A stretch of 64,000 nt of DNA from Saprospiraceae bacterium. GTDB lineage: Bacteria; Bacteroidota; Bacteroidia; Chitinophagales; Saprospiraceae. Position 1 is the stretch's first letter; each line of letters begins with the position of its first letter. The notes beneath the pieces are model-generated. The model saw only the letters and a program-made list of their open reading frames with translations. It ran no database searches and was not told the origin of the DNA. The position numbers and the translations under genes are program-made. This document shows positions 20,464 to 29,103 of the stretch, one piece after another. The stretch covers positions 1-64,000 of the forward strand of contig JADKCC010000059.1 of the NCBI GenBank assembly GCA_016714785.1, read 5' to 3'.

Positions 20464-21676
20464 CTACATATCGTTTTCAATTTTTTGATTTAGCTTTGTT
20501 AGACATTTGTCAAGATAAGCATCTACTTGATAACAATTTTTATCTAACTTCTTAGAACTTCTGAAACACTTTACTGCATCTTTATAATATTCATTTTCAA
20601 ATAAGTAGATTCCCTTATTTCTGAATGCATAAGCTTCTAATGGGAATTCAATTAAGCAATTATCGAAATGGCTCAGTCTAATATTTTCATCTTTGTTCTT
20701 ATACTTTGCTAATAATAAATTTGAACTTGCATATGATCTGAAGGATTGTGAATTTCTCAAATAAGAAAATATATCAATAGCATTAATAAAATTACCTTCA
20801 ATAAGTGAAAGAAAAGCTTTATTGGCTAAAATGGTATCATCTTTTGGGTGAGATTGGAATGCCTTAATAATTAGTTCTTTGCCGTTCTCTTTTCCCTTTA
20901 TAAGAAGTAATGCACCAAATTCGCTTATTTCTGTAGGTGACATAACATATTTTTGTTGGGATAAAGAATATATTTTATATGCCTGTGAAGGAGAATTATT
21001 ATAACATAAAGAAATCAAGAATGAATGAAAAAATAAAAGTCATCAAACCCTTCTTCTATAATTGGTTTCATCAATTTTACTGCCGCCTTAAAATCTTGAC
21101 AATAATATTTGTATAATGCAATATTAACATCATGTAACCCATAATTTTTAAAAATACTATGGTATAGGTTTGCCCCATCAGAAAATTGATACTAAGGTTT
21201 TTCAAAATAAATATCGTAACGAAATAATATAATTAATTCAATTAGTGAATTAATTAGAAAACCTACACTTAAAATTTTTAAAAATCCATGGACATTTGAA
21301 TAAATAGATACGTAAAAAGCGAGCCACATAGAAAAATTGAAAAAAGTGGTCCCCATAAATTGATAATAAAATTTTTCCATTTTGTTAAATTTATATCTTC
21401 AATCATTTGTGCGTATCCACTAACAAATAATGAGTCATAACTTAATTTGAACTTTAATCGATTCACATTAAACTCCAAAAATTTCTTTGATTTCTCCTTA
21501 TTCCAAACACAAATTAAAACTGATTTTTTTGAAAATAATAACATGGGTATAGCATGTCCCATTTCATGTATAAGTACACTCAATGGCCACAAGAGAAATG
21601 TACCCAGCAAAATCGAAATCATAAAAATAGCACCCGGTATGCTTGCCATACTTAATAAAATCTCATGCCAATGCAC
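20464..21676 (-). pseudogene. M50-like metalloprotease fused to a TPR-like domain, frameshifted
   Basis: An N-terminal membrane part (21278-21676) has the zinc site LSVLIHEMGHAIPML and a later KNFIINLWGPLFSIFL segment, as in site-2 protease-type M50 proteins. In the other frames the same strand continues with membrane segments, then a helical repeat region (YYCQDFKAAVKLMKPIIEEG, GNFINAIDIFSYLRNSQSF, YYKDAVKCFRSSKKL) like TPRs, ending at 20464. At least three breaks separate them; one lies in a T6 run near 21030. The gene starts 2 nt after the stop of ettA, so they probably share a transcript. Function unknown. Confidence 0.6.
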
Positions 21677-21677
21677 C

Positions 21678-23348
21678 TTACAACAAACTCTTAAACCTAG
21701 GTCTTCTTGGTGTCACATTGCCCAATCGCTCTATCTTTGCCTTCTCGTAATCACTGAAGTTACCTTCAAAAAAGACTACTTGAGAATCATCTTCGAATGC
21801 CAAAATATGGGTCGCTAATCTATCTATAAACCATCTGTCGTGGGAGATGACCATGACACATCCTGCAAAGTTTTCTATGGCTTCTTCAAGCGCTCTTAGT
21901 GTGTTTACATCTATGTCATTGGTAGGCTCATCCAGGAGTAGGACGTTGCCACCTTCTTTGAGCGTCATGGCAAGGTGAACTCTGTTGCGTTCACCACCTG
22001 ATAGGACACCTACTTTTTTCTGTTGGTCTGAGCCAGCTATGTTGAACTTACTTAGGTATGCCCTGACATTGACTTGGGTTTTGCCTACCATGATGAGTTC
22101 CATACCTTTGCCTACTGCTTCCATCACCGTAAGATCTGGTTTGAGATCTGCGTGCGACTGATCCACATAACTAAGGTGGACGGTATCCCCGATGGTAATG
22201 CTGCCGCTGTCGGGTTGTTCATTGCCCATGATCATTCTAAATAGCGTGGACTTACCAACACCATTGGGTCCGATGATACCTACGATGGCATTTTTCGGTA
22301 TAGAAACGCTAAAATTATCTATCAATACACGCTGTCCATACGCCTTGGAGACACCATTGATTTCTATGACTTTATCACCAAGACGATCTCCAGGTGGGAT
22401 GAAGAGTTCTAGTTTGGCTTCTTTTTCTCTTGTTTCTTCATTCTGCAATTTGTCATAAGCGCTAAGACGTGCTTTCCCTTTTGCCTGACGACCTTTGGCA
22501 CCCATGCGTACCCATTCCAACTCTCTTTCTAAGGTTTTGCGACGTTTTGATTCTGTTTTTTCTTCCATGGCAAGTCTATTGGCTTTTTGCTCTAACCAAG
22601 AAGAATAGTTGCCTTCCCAAGGAATACCTTCGCCTCTATCTAACTCCAATATCCATCCTGCTACATTGTCTAAGAAGTATCTATCGTGCGTGACTGCGAT
22701 GACCGTACCAGGGAAACTCTTTAGATATTGCTCTAACCAATGTACAGATTCTGCATCGAGGTGGTTGGTAGGTTCGTCGAGTAATAGGATATCGGGTTGG
22801 CTCAATAATAATCTACAAAGTGCCACCCTACGTTTTTCTCCACCGGAACAAACGCTGATCGCGGTGTCTCCTTCAGGGCAACGGAGCGACTCCATGGCTG
22901 TCTCTAGTTTATGGTCGAGATTCCATGCATCATAATGGTCCATTTTCTCCATGAGTTCGCCTTGGACTTCGATGGCTTTCATCATTTCGTCATCATCGAG
23001 TGGCTCACAAAGTTTATTATTGACATCTTCATAGGCTTTGATGACATCTACGATGTGTTGTACACCTTCGCCGACGATTTCTTTGACTGTTTTGGTTTCG
23101 TCTAGATTTGGTTCTTGTTCGAGATAACCGATCTTATATTCTTTGTCAAAAGTGACCTTGCCTTGAAAGTTGGTGTCTATACCAGCGATGATTTTGAGCA
23201 AAGATGACTTACCAGAACCGTTGAGACCGAGAACGCCAATTTTGGCTCCATAATAGAATGAAAGCCATATATTTTTTAAAACTGTTTTTTGTGGTGGAAA
23301 GGTTTTGGTGACGCCTTCCATTGCAAATATGATTTTATTGTCTGACAT
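21678..23348 (-). CDS. ettA: Energy-dependent translational throttle protein EttA (ABC-F)
   Basis: EttA is a soluble ABC-F ATPase that binds the ribosomal E site and gates the first elongation step according to the ATP/ADP ratio. The 556-aa protein has two ATPase cores: Walker A GLNGSGKSS and GPNGVGKST, signatures CSGGEKRR and LSGGERNR, Walker B DILLLDEPTNHLD and VLLLDEPTNDID. Between them is the P-site tRNA interaction arm region (LERELEWVRMGAKGRQAKGK). Length and linker match EttA rather than Uup or a resistance ABC-F. Confidence 0.95.
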   Translation of the reverse strand: MSDNKIIFAMEGVTKTFPPQKTVLKNIWLSFYYGAKIGVLGLNGSGKSSLLKIIAGIDTNFQGKVTFDKEYKIGYLEQEPNLDETKTVKEIVGEGVQHIVDVIKAYEDVNNKLCEPLDDDEMMKAIEVQGELMEKMDHYDAWNLDHKLETAMESLRCPEGDTAISVCSGGEKRRVALCRLLLSQPDILLLDEPTNHLDAESVHWLEQYLKSFPGTVIAVTHDRYFLDNVAGWILELDRGEGIPWEGNYSSWLEQKANRLAMEEKTESKRRKTLERELEWVRMGAKGRQAKGKARLSAYDKLQNEETREKEAKLELFIPPGDRLGDKVIEINGVSKAYGQRVLIDNFSVSIPKNAIVGIIGPNGVGKSTLFRMIMGNEQPDSGSITIGDTVHLSYVDQSHADLKPDLTVMEAVGKGMELIMVGKTQVNVRAYLSKFNIAGSDQQKKVGVLSGGERNRVHLAMTLKEGGNVLLLDEPTNDIDVNTLRALEEAIENFAGCVMVISHDRWFIDRLATHILAFEDDSQVVFFEGNFSDYEKAKIERLGNVTPRRPRFKSLL

Positions 23349-23440
23349 GTTACTGGTTTAATTTTGTGATGGCAAAGATAAGAAATATTGATTTTCCCCC
23401 TTTTTAATTCAATCTTATTCTAATCATAATAGAAGTTACT

Positions 23441-24409
23441 TTATTCTATTCGTTTTTCTTGCCCAGCTTTACCATCGGGATGATTTGTTTCTTTTATTGA
23501 CCTAAGATATGCTGTGATTTGCCCTATTTCTTGTGGATTCAACTGGTTTCTAAAAGCCAACATACCATATTCAGGTTTTCCTACAATGATACTTTTAGCT
23601 ATACTATAGCTATCATTGCCATCTATCCAATAGTCATCTGTCAGATTGGGACCAATCGTTCCCTGACCTTCTTGACCATGACAAACACCACAATTTTCAA
23701 TATAAAGTTTTTTACCAATTTTCATATCAGATTTTAATGGCTTGTTGGCGATATCTGTGATTACTGATGGTTCCTTATTCAGTACTTTTTGAAATTCTAC
23801 TTCGTGTTTTGCTAATTCAATCTCCCTTAATAAGTTTTCCTTTTCATATTGTGCTACAAGCAATGGAGATGTAGGAATGCTTTGCAAATAAGCGATCAAA
23901 GCTAATCCTTCAGATGATAACTCTTCTCCTTTTCCATTTAAATCCTGTTTAATGCTAGTTTTCAACTTATCTACTTCTAAATTAAGTTGTTCCCATTTTG
24001 AATCTACAGTTTGAGTCCAATCACTTTTATCTTTCATCACTAGCATAGCTTCAAATTTAGAATTGTCGAGCGCCTTATCAAACAAAGATGCGAATGAAGG
24101 CATTCTCGTTTTCGGAATCATAGCCTTGGGATCTATTAATAAATTATAAAACCACGAAGCGGGATATTTACCACCTACACCATCCAAACTAATCAGTCTT
24201 TTTTTACCATCTGTGGTAAGTTTGTGGCATCTTTGACATTTATTTTCTTTAAATACTTGCGCACCATAGATAGCCAGATTACTCGGTATGGTATCAAAGT
24301 TTGTATTTTCAATTGTGGCAATATTTATGTATTCATTCCTATGGGTAAATCCCAAAATCAAACCTAAGAATGTAGTAAAAATAACAATTTTGGTCATAAG
24401 AATCTCCAT
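23441..24409 (-). CDS. Di-heme c-type cytochrome, cbb3 CcoO/CcoP-like
   Basis: A periplasmic protein with an N-terminal signal or anchor (VIFTTFLGLILGF) and two heme c motifs: CQRCH at residues 58-62 and CGVCH at 240-244. The first domain (YGAQVFKENKCQRCHKL, then GGKYPASWFYNLLIDPK and RMPSF) resembles the heme domain of CcoO. The second (NCGVCHGQEGQGTIGPNL, DDYWI, GMLAFRNQL) resembles CcoP. No oxidase subunit I gene is nearby, so it may be a stand-alone electron carrier. An internal Met at residue 5 could be the real start. Confidence 0.75.
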   Translation of the reverse strand: MEILMTKIVIFTTFLGLILGFTHRNEYINIATIENTNFDTIPSNLAIYGAQVFKENKCQRCHKLTTDGKKRLISLDGVGGKYPASWFYNLLIDPKAMIPKTRMPSFASLFDKALDNSKFEAMLVMKDKSDWTQTVDSKWEQLNLEVDKLKTSIKQDLNGKGEELSSEGLALIAYLQSIPTSPLLVAQYEKENLLREIELAKHEVEFQKVLNKEPSVITDIANKPLKSDMKIGKKLYIENCGVCHGQEGQGTIGPNLTDDYWIDGNDSYSIAKSIIVGKPEYGMLAFRNQLNPQEIGQITAYLRSIKETNHPDGKAGQEKRIE

Positions 24410-24521
24410 AACAGATTGTTTTATAATGCAAATTTATGCCTTTTCTCAATAAGTAAATCATAAGTAACAATAATAACACACCGAAATTGTATGATGTCTT
24501 ACCTTTGTTTTAATTTTTTGT

Positions 24522-24983
24522 ATGTTAGATTCTTTTAAAATTTTAATCTCCATTTTTGTCTTAATGTTTTACCTTTCAGAAGGCAAAGCACAAAGCATCA
24601 TCAATAGTAAATGGGAAATCACTTCAGGATGGTTTGGTAAGGAAACGGTAAAGATGGTTAAAACTATTGCTCCTGGGAAGGCAGGAATCTTTAAATTTAC
24701 AGATTATGGTAGTGTATTACATTTGGTAGATGCAGATATGAGTTGTAAAGTAGGTTTATTTCAGATCTATGAAAGTCAATGGCATATTGATCATAATATT
24801 TTAACCTTGAATATCAAAGGGCAAAAAACAACCGAACACTTTTTTCATTATTTCATTCGTTACAACATAATTCAATCATCAGAAGATGAAATGGTACTGA
24901 TAGCTAACGAAATAATAGCGAAAATTGAAGTTTCAGATTGGGAAATGACTTGGGCCGAGTTTATAAGTTCAAAGGCAAAGTAA
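24522..24983 (+). CDS. Secreted hypothetical protein, 153 aa
   Basis: A signal peptide is clear (FKILISIFVLMFYLSEGKAQ). The mature part starts with NSKWEITSGWFG and looks beta-rich with regular aromatic residues, in the manner of lipocalin-like domains, but I do not recognise a family. It is divergent from the cytochrome gene and has no obvious partner. Confidence 0.6.
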   Translation: MLDSFKILISIFVLMFYLSEGKAQSIINSKWEITSGWFGKETVKMVKTIAPGKAGIFKFTDYGSVLHLVDADMSCKVGLFQIYESQWHIDHNILTLNIKGQKTTEHFFHYFIRYNIIQSSEDEMVLIANEIIAKIEVSDWEMTWAEFISSKAK

Positions 24984-25076
24984 TAAAGTAAAAAAGTCAG
25001 GCACAATTTTTGATATTATATTTATTAATAATATTTAATTCGTTAACATTAAATATAATCAATCAAAATAAATGTA

Positions 25077-25682
25077 ATGATAAAATTAAAAAGCGCCACT
25101 TTTGTTTTCAGTATTTTTTTCCTATTGACAATGATGATTACTTCATGTAGTCCATCTAACACTTCCCGAACAGGCAAGTATTCGTCCGCAAACAAAAGAG
25201 CTAAAACAAAAAATAGTACTAAAGAAAACAGGCCATACACTTATCATAAAACTAAAAAGTCTAATACAAAATCAAGTGCGAAATCTTCATCTTCTTCACT
25301 GCGAGAGGATATAGTAAATAATGCTTTAAAATATGAAGGCATTAAATACAGATCAGGAGGTAAAACGCCAGATACTGGATTTGATTGTAGTGGATTTACA
25401 GGGTATATTTTCACTCAAAATGGTATTCCCTTATCGGGTCCATCACACAAATTGGCTGAACTCGGAAAACAAAAATCCAAAAAAGAATTAATGCCAGGAG
25501 ATTTAGTTTTTTTTGGCAATGAAGAGAGAATATCACACGTGGCTATCGTTTCAGATGCTTCAGGAGATGAAATAAAAGTAGTCCATGCTACCACTTCTGC
25601 TGGAGTGAAAATAGATGAAATCACAGGTTCTGAGTATTGGACTTCAAGATTTTTGTTCGGAAGAGATGTGATATCAAAATAA
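25077..25682 (+). CDS. NlpC/P60 family (C40) cell-wall peptidase lipoprotein
   Basis: The 201-aa protein has a lipoprotein signal (LLTMMITSCSPS), a basic Ser/Lys-rich linker, and a C-terminal NlpC/P60 domain. The catalytic Cys is in TGFDCSGFTGYIF and the His in RISHVAIVSD, with LMPGDLVFFG in the usual place. Such Spr-like enzymes cut D-Glu-mDAP bonds of peptidoglycan stem peptides. It ends 7 nt before the Rpn gene. Confidence 0.9.
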   Translation: MIKLKSATFVFSIFFLLTMMITSCSPSNTSRTGKYSSANKRAKTKNSTKENRPYTYHKTKKSNTKSSAKSSSSSLREDIVNNALKYEGIKYRSGGKTPDTGFDCSGFTGYIFTQNGIPLSGPSHKLAELGKQKSKKELMPGDLVFFGNEERISHVAIVSDASGDEIKVVHATTSAGVKIDEITGSEYWTSRFLFGRDVISK

Positions 25683-25688
25683 TGGTCA

Positions 25689-26597
25689 ATGAATAACCTA
25701 CACGACAAATTTGTAAAGGAAAGATTATCAGAAAAACAAAACGCCATTGATTTTCTTAAGCTTTCCGTTCCAAAAAATATTTTGGCTTTAATAAATTTAG
25801 AAACTTTAATACCAACACAGAACTCATTCATATCTGAAGATTTAAAAGAGCTGCTCACGGATATCATATACAATTGTGAACTTGTTAATGGCAAACAAGG
25901 CTCTTGTACCATACTAATAGAACATAAAAGCTATCGTGACCCTTTAGTATCCTTTCAGTTATTAAGTTATTTATCCGCAGGTTACTTACATCAGATTAAA
26001 AATAAGGAACCTAGACGAGTGATAATTCCATTGTTATTTTCACATCATAAAGGTAATTGGGAGTACCGAAGTATTGATTCGTATTTTGCAGATTTCCCTG
26101 ATGATTTACAACGATTCATTCCAAAATTTGATGTTATTCCTTATGATGTCAATAAACAATCGGATGAGACTATACTAAGTATAAGAAATATTGCCATTTC
26201 TACTATGATTATAACACAAAAACACTATCAAAATCCTTATGATTTGCTAGATAAAATGGGAAAGATTTATGAATCATTACAAACTCAAGAAGAAAGGAAC
26301 TCTTTCAATAAAAATTTTGTTTACATCATGTTGTTGAGCAAAAAGGATGGTATTATCATCGAACTCATACAAAAAAATAAAGATAAACCTATAAATCAAA
26401 TATTTATGTCACTTTACGAAGAGATAACACTTAAGAATAGATTGGAAGGAAAAGCTGAAGGAAAGGTAGAAGGAAAAATCGAAGTCATTGTGAATGGTTT
26501 TGACCAAGGCGTAGCTATATCTTTACTCGCTAATATCACTTCGATGACTGAAAATCAAATAATAGCAATATTAAAACAGCACGGTCGTTTGTCATAA
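25689..26597 (+). CDS. Rpn family PD-(D/E)XK nuclease (transposase_31-like)
   Basis: Rpn proteins are DNA endonucleases with a PD-(D/E)XK core, known for recombination promotion and, in E. coli, antiphage action. Visible core: D58 in ELLTDIIYNC, then E78 and K80 in CTILIEHKSYRDP, followed by the family block FQLLSYLSAGYL. The C-terminal tail (from M240) is a helix with EGKAEGKVEGK repeats and a short conserved end (SLLANITSMTENQIIAILKQ). The internal ATG at 26406 is in frame and could start a tail-only product, as shown for other Rpn genes. A second copy of this tail follows as a separate frame. Confidence 0.85.
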   Translation: MNNLHDKFVKERLSEKQNAIDFLKLSVPKNILALINLETLIPTQNSFISEDLKELLTDIIYNCELVNGKQGSCTILIEHKSYRDPLVSFQLLSYLSAGYLHQIKNKEPRRVIIPLLFSHHKGNWEYRSIDSYFADFPDDLQRFIPKFDVIPYDVNKQSDETILSIRNIAISTMIITQKHYQNPYDLLDKMGKIYESLQTQEERNSFNKNFVYIMLLSKKDGIIIELIQKNKDKPINQIFMSLYEEITLKNRLEGKAEGKVEGKIEVIVNGFDQGVAISLLANITSMTENQIIAILKQHGRLS

Positions 26598-26830
26598 ATA
26601 AAGATAACCCTATAAATCAAATATTTATGTCACTTTACGAAGATATAACACTTAAAATTAGACTGGAAGGAAAAGCTGAAGGAAAAGCTGAAGGGAAGGT
26701 AGAAGGAAAAATCGAAGTCATTGTGAATGGTTTTGACCAAGGCATTGCTATATCTTTACTTGCTAATATCACTTCGATGACTGAAAATCAAGTAATAACA
26801 ATATTAAAACAGCACGGACGCTCACTGTAA
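26375..26830 (+). repeat. Tandem duplication of the Rpn tail with its upstream leader
   Basis: Unit 1 (about 26375-26597) and unit 2 (about 26596-26830) both start AATAAAGATAA then CCTATAAATCAAATATTT before an ATG, and both run to the end of the coding tail. Unit 2 has an extra 12 bp (one EGKA repeat). The duplication includes the short sequence before the ATG, so it copies a possible translation start. Confidence 0.9.
26627..26830 (+). CDS. Stand-alone Rpn C-terminal tail protein (RpnS-like), 67 aa
   Basis: The frame reads MSLYEDITLKIRLEGK, three more EGK-type repeats, then NGFDQGIAISLLANITSM and ends like the tail of the full Rpn gene directly before it. It is an almost exact copy of Rpn residues 240-302 with one extra repeat, and has its own ATG. 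In E. coli, internal-start Rpn tail proteins bind and block the full nuclease; by analogy this could be a dedicated inhibitor gene. It could also be a non-expressed duplication scar. Confidence 0.6.
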   Translation: MSLYEDITLKIRLEGKAEGKAEGKVEGKIEVIVNGFDQGIAISLLANITSMTENQVITILKQHGRSL

Positions 26831-26948
26831 AGTAAAACAACTCATATTTTTACTAGTTTAGCTATCATTAAAATCTACAATTATGAAGGTTTGTACCCTA
26901 CTCTTCGCAAATAATTGATAAGTTTGTGCCTTCATTGATTAATGTAAT

Positions 26949-27659
26949 ATGCTTTATATAGTTCCGACACCTATTGGCAATCTAGATGACATGACATTTA
27001 GAGCTATTGACATTTTAAATGCTTGTGATGTAGTGCTTACAGAAGATACACGTACGAGTGGCAAATTATTGAAACATTTTAATATTGACAAACCACTTTG
27101 GGCTTTTCATGCATTCAATGAACATAAAGCGCTCAAAAGTATTATCGATCATCTAAAGCAAGGTAAAAATATCGCGCTTATCTCTGATGCTGGTACACCT
27201 GGGATTTCTGATCCTGGTTTTTTGCTTGTAAGAGAGTGTGTAGCTGAAGGAATAAAAGTAAGTTGTTTGCCAGGTGCTACGGCATTTGTTCCTGCATTGG
27301 TATCATCAGGAATGACAACAGATAAGTTCTACTTCGAAGGATTCCTACCACATAAGAAAGGTAGGCAAACGAGACTCAAATATTTATCTACCTTAGATGT
27401 GACCATCATCCTATATGAATCTCCGCACAGATTGGTTAAATGTTTGGAAGAAATACGTGACTTTATTGGTTCAGATCGAAAAGTTTGTGTCGCTAGGGAA
27501 ATCAGCAAACTCTATGAAGAGTTTATAACTTTGCCTGTAGCTGAAGCCATAACCCATTACACAGCCACACCTGCAAAAGGTGAGATCGTAATTATCATAG
27601 AAGGTGATACGAATAGTCCTAAACCCAAAAAAGAGAAAAGAAGGGATGATCAAATTTGA
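26949..27659 (+). CDS. rsmI: 16S rRNA (cytidine(1402)-2'-O)-methyltransferase RsmI
   Basis: RsmI puts the 2'-O-methyl on C1402 in the ribosomal P site. The 236-aa protein has the tetrapyrrole-methylase fold blocks VPTPIGNLDDMTFRAIDIL, TEDTRTSGKLLKHF, ALISDAGTPGISDPGF, CLPGATAFVPALVSSG, FEGFLPHKKGRQ and ILYESPHRL. All are family signatures. Its 3' end overlaps the M16 gene start by 14 nt. Confidence 0.95.
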   Translation: MLYIVPTPIGNLDDMTFRAIDILNACDVVLTEDTRTSGKLLKHFNIDKPLWAFHAFNEHKALKSIIDHLKQGKNIALISDAGTPGISDPGFLLVRECVAEGIKVSCLPGATAFVPALVSSGMTTDKFYFEGFLPHKKGRQTRLKYLSTLDVTIILYESPHRLVKCLEEIRDFIGSDRKVCVAREISKLYEEFITLPVAEAITHYTATPAKGEIVIIIEGDTNSPKPKKEKRRDDQI

Positions 27660-28887
27660 AAAATTTACTTTAGATAATGGATTGCGTATTATCATACATG
27701 AAGACAAATCTACACCAATGGTAGCGGTGAATGTTGTATATAATGTAGGCTCTAAAAATGAAGACCCGAACCATACTGGTTTTGCTCATTTATTTGAGCA
27801 TTTGATGTTTGGTGGATCTATCAATATTCCAGATTTTGATGGACCTATCCAAGATGCTGGAGGAGAAAACAATGCATTTACCAATGTAGATTTGACCAAT
27901 TTTTATGAAGTGGTACCAGCACAAAATGTAGAAACGGCACTTTGGCTAGAATCTGATCGAATGCTACAGCTAAAATTTAGCAAAAAATCACTCAATACAC
28001 AGAAAAAAGTGGTGATCGAAGAGTTTAAAGAGACTTGTCTTAATGAACCTTATGGCGATATGTGGCATCATCTCAGCCGACTATGTTACAAAGTACATCC
28101 TTATCAATGGCCAACGATTGGTAAAGAAATGAAGCATATATCCGAGGCAACGCTTGATCATGTAGAATCATTTTTTTACAATTATTACAGACCTGACAAT
28201 GCTGTTATTGTGCTTGGTGGCAATATTTCTACAGATTATGGCCTTTCATTGGTTCAAAAATGGTTTGGGGCCATACCTGCTGGAAATTATACCAAACCTA
28301 AATATTTACCTGAGCCTCCTCAAATGGAGTTTAGACAAGAAATCGTTCACCAAAATGTACCACACGACGCTATTTATTTGGCCTATCATACCGGCGATAG
28401 ATTAAGTAAAGAGTATTATGTAAGTGATTTGCTATCTGACATCATGGCCAATGGTAGGTCGTCCCGTTTTTATCAACGCCTATATAAGGAACAACAACTA
28501 TTTAGCACTATAGATGCCTTTATTTCGGGAACAACTGACACCGGTCTTTTCATCATCGAAGGCAAAACAATGCCTGGTATTACCATTGACAAAGCAAAAG
28601 ATGCTATTCAGAAAGAGTTAGAAATTCTTAAAAATGAATTAATATCGGAAAAAGAATTAGTCAAATTAAAAAACTCTGTAGAAAGTAGTTTGATATTTTC
28701 AGAAGTAAGCGTATTGAATAAAGCGATAAGTTTGGCTTATTTCGAAGTACTTGGAGATGCCAATCTTATCAACGACGAACCAAATAGGTACCAAGAAATA
28801 ACTGCCAATGATTTGCGAGAAGGCGCTAGAAATATATTCAGACATGAAAATTGCAATGAGTTGATCTATGTATCAGTCAAAAGTTAA
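27646..28887 (+). CDS. M16 family zinc peptidase (single-domain, PqqL/MPP-like)
   Basis: An inverzincin: the inverted zinc motif is in GFAHLFEHLMFGGS (HxxEH), with the distal Glu expected in the following helix (VVIEEFKE). The 413-aa protein starts at ATG 27646 (MIKFEKFTLDNGLRI); an in-frame ATG at 27604 lies inside rsmI and adds a non-family leader. Such peptidases usually need a partner M16 subunit. No signal peptide is seen, and no second M16 gene follows here. Confidence 0.88.
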   Translation: MIKFEKFTLDNGLRIIIHEDKSTPMVAVNVVYNVGSKNEDPNHTGFAHLFEHLMFGGSINIPDFDGPIQDAGGENNAFTNVDLTNFYEVVPAQNVETALWLESDRMLQLKFSKKSLNTQKKVVIEEFKETCLNEPYGDMWHHLSRLCYKVHPYQWPTIGKEMKHISEATLDHVESFFYNYYRPDNAVIVLGGNISTDYGLSLVQKWFGAIPAGNYTKPKYLPEPPQMEFRQEIVHQNVPHDAIYLAYHTGDRLSKEYYVSDLLSDIMANGRSSRFYQRLYKEQQLFSTIDAFISGTTDTGLFIIEGKTMPGITIDKAKDAIQKELEILKNELISEKELVKLKNSVESSLIFSEVSVLNKAISLAYFEVLGDANLINDEPNRYQEITANDLREGARNIFRHENCNELIYVSVKS

Positions 28888-29004
28888 AAGAAAATAGGTT
28901 GAAAAAATTATGGATTTAGGTTATTAAAAAATTATATATTGACTTAGCACCTACCTTTACAAATTAATTCACAAAAGAAAGCCTTTATGTAACATTTGTT
29001 ACGG

Positions 29005-29032
29005 TTGCTATTAAGTTTAAAAAATATATTTG
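29005..29032 (+). promoter_or_regulatory. Bacteroidota-type promoter of the SQR-like gene
   Basis: TTG at 29005-29007, a 17-nt spacer, and TATATTTG at 29025-29032 fit the TTG-N17-23-TAnnTTTG pattern. The start codon is 72 nt further on. Confidence 0.6.
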
Positions 29033-29103
29033 TGTGTTGTTTATCAATTATACAACATATTTTAGTTTATCAAAGCCATATTTTTTAATAAATTATAGTC
29101 ACA

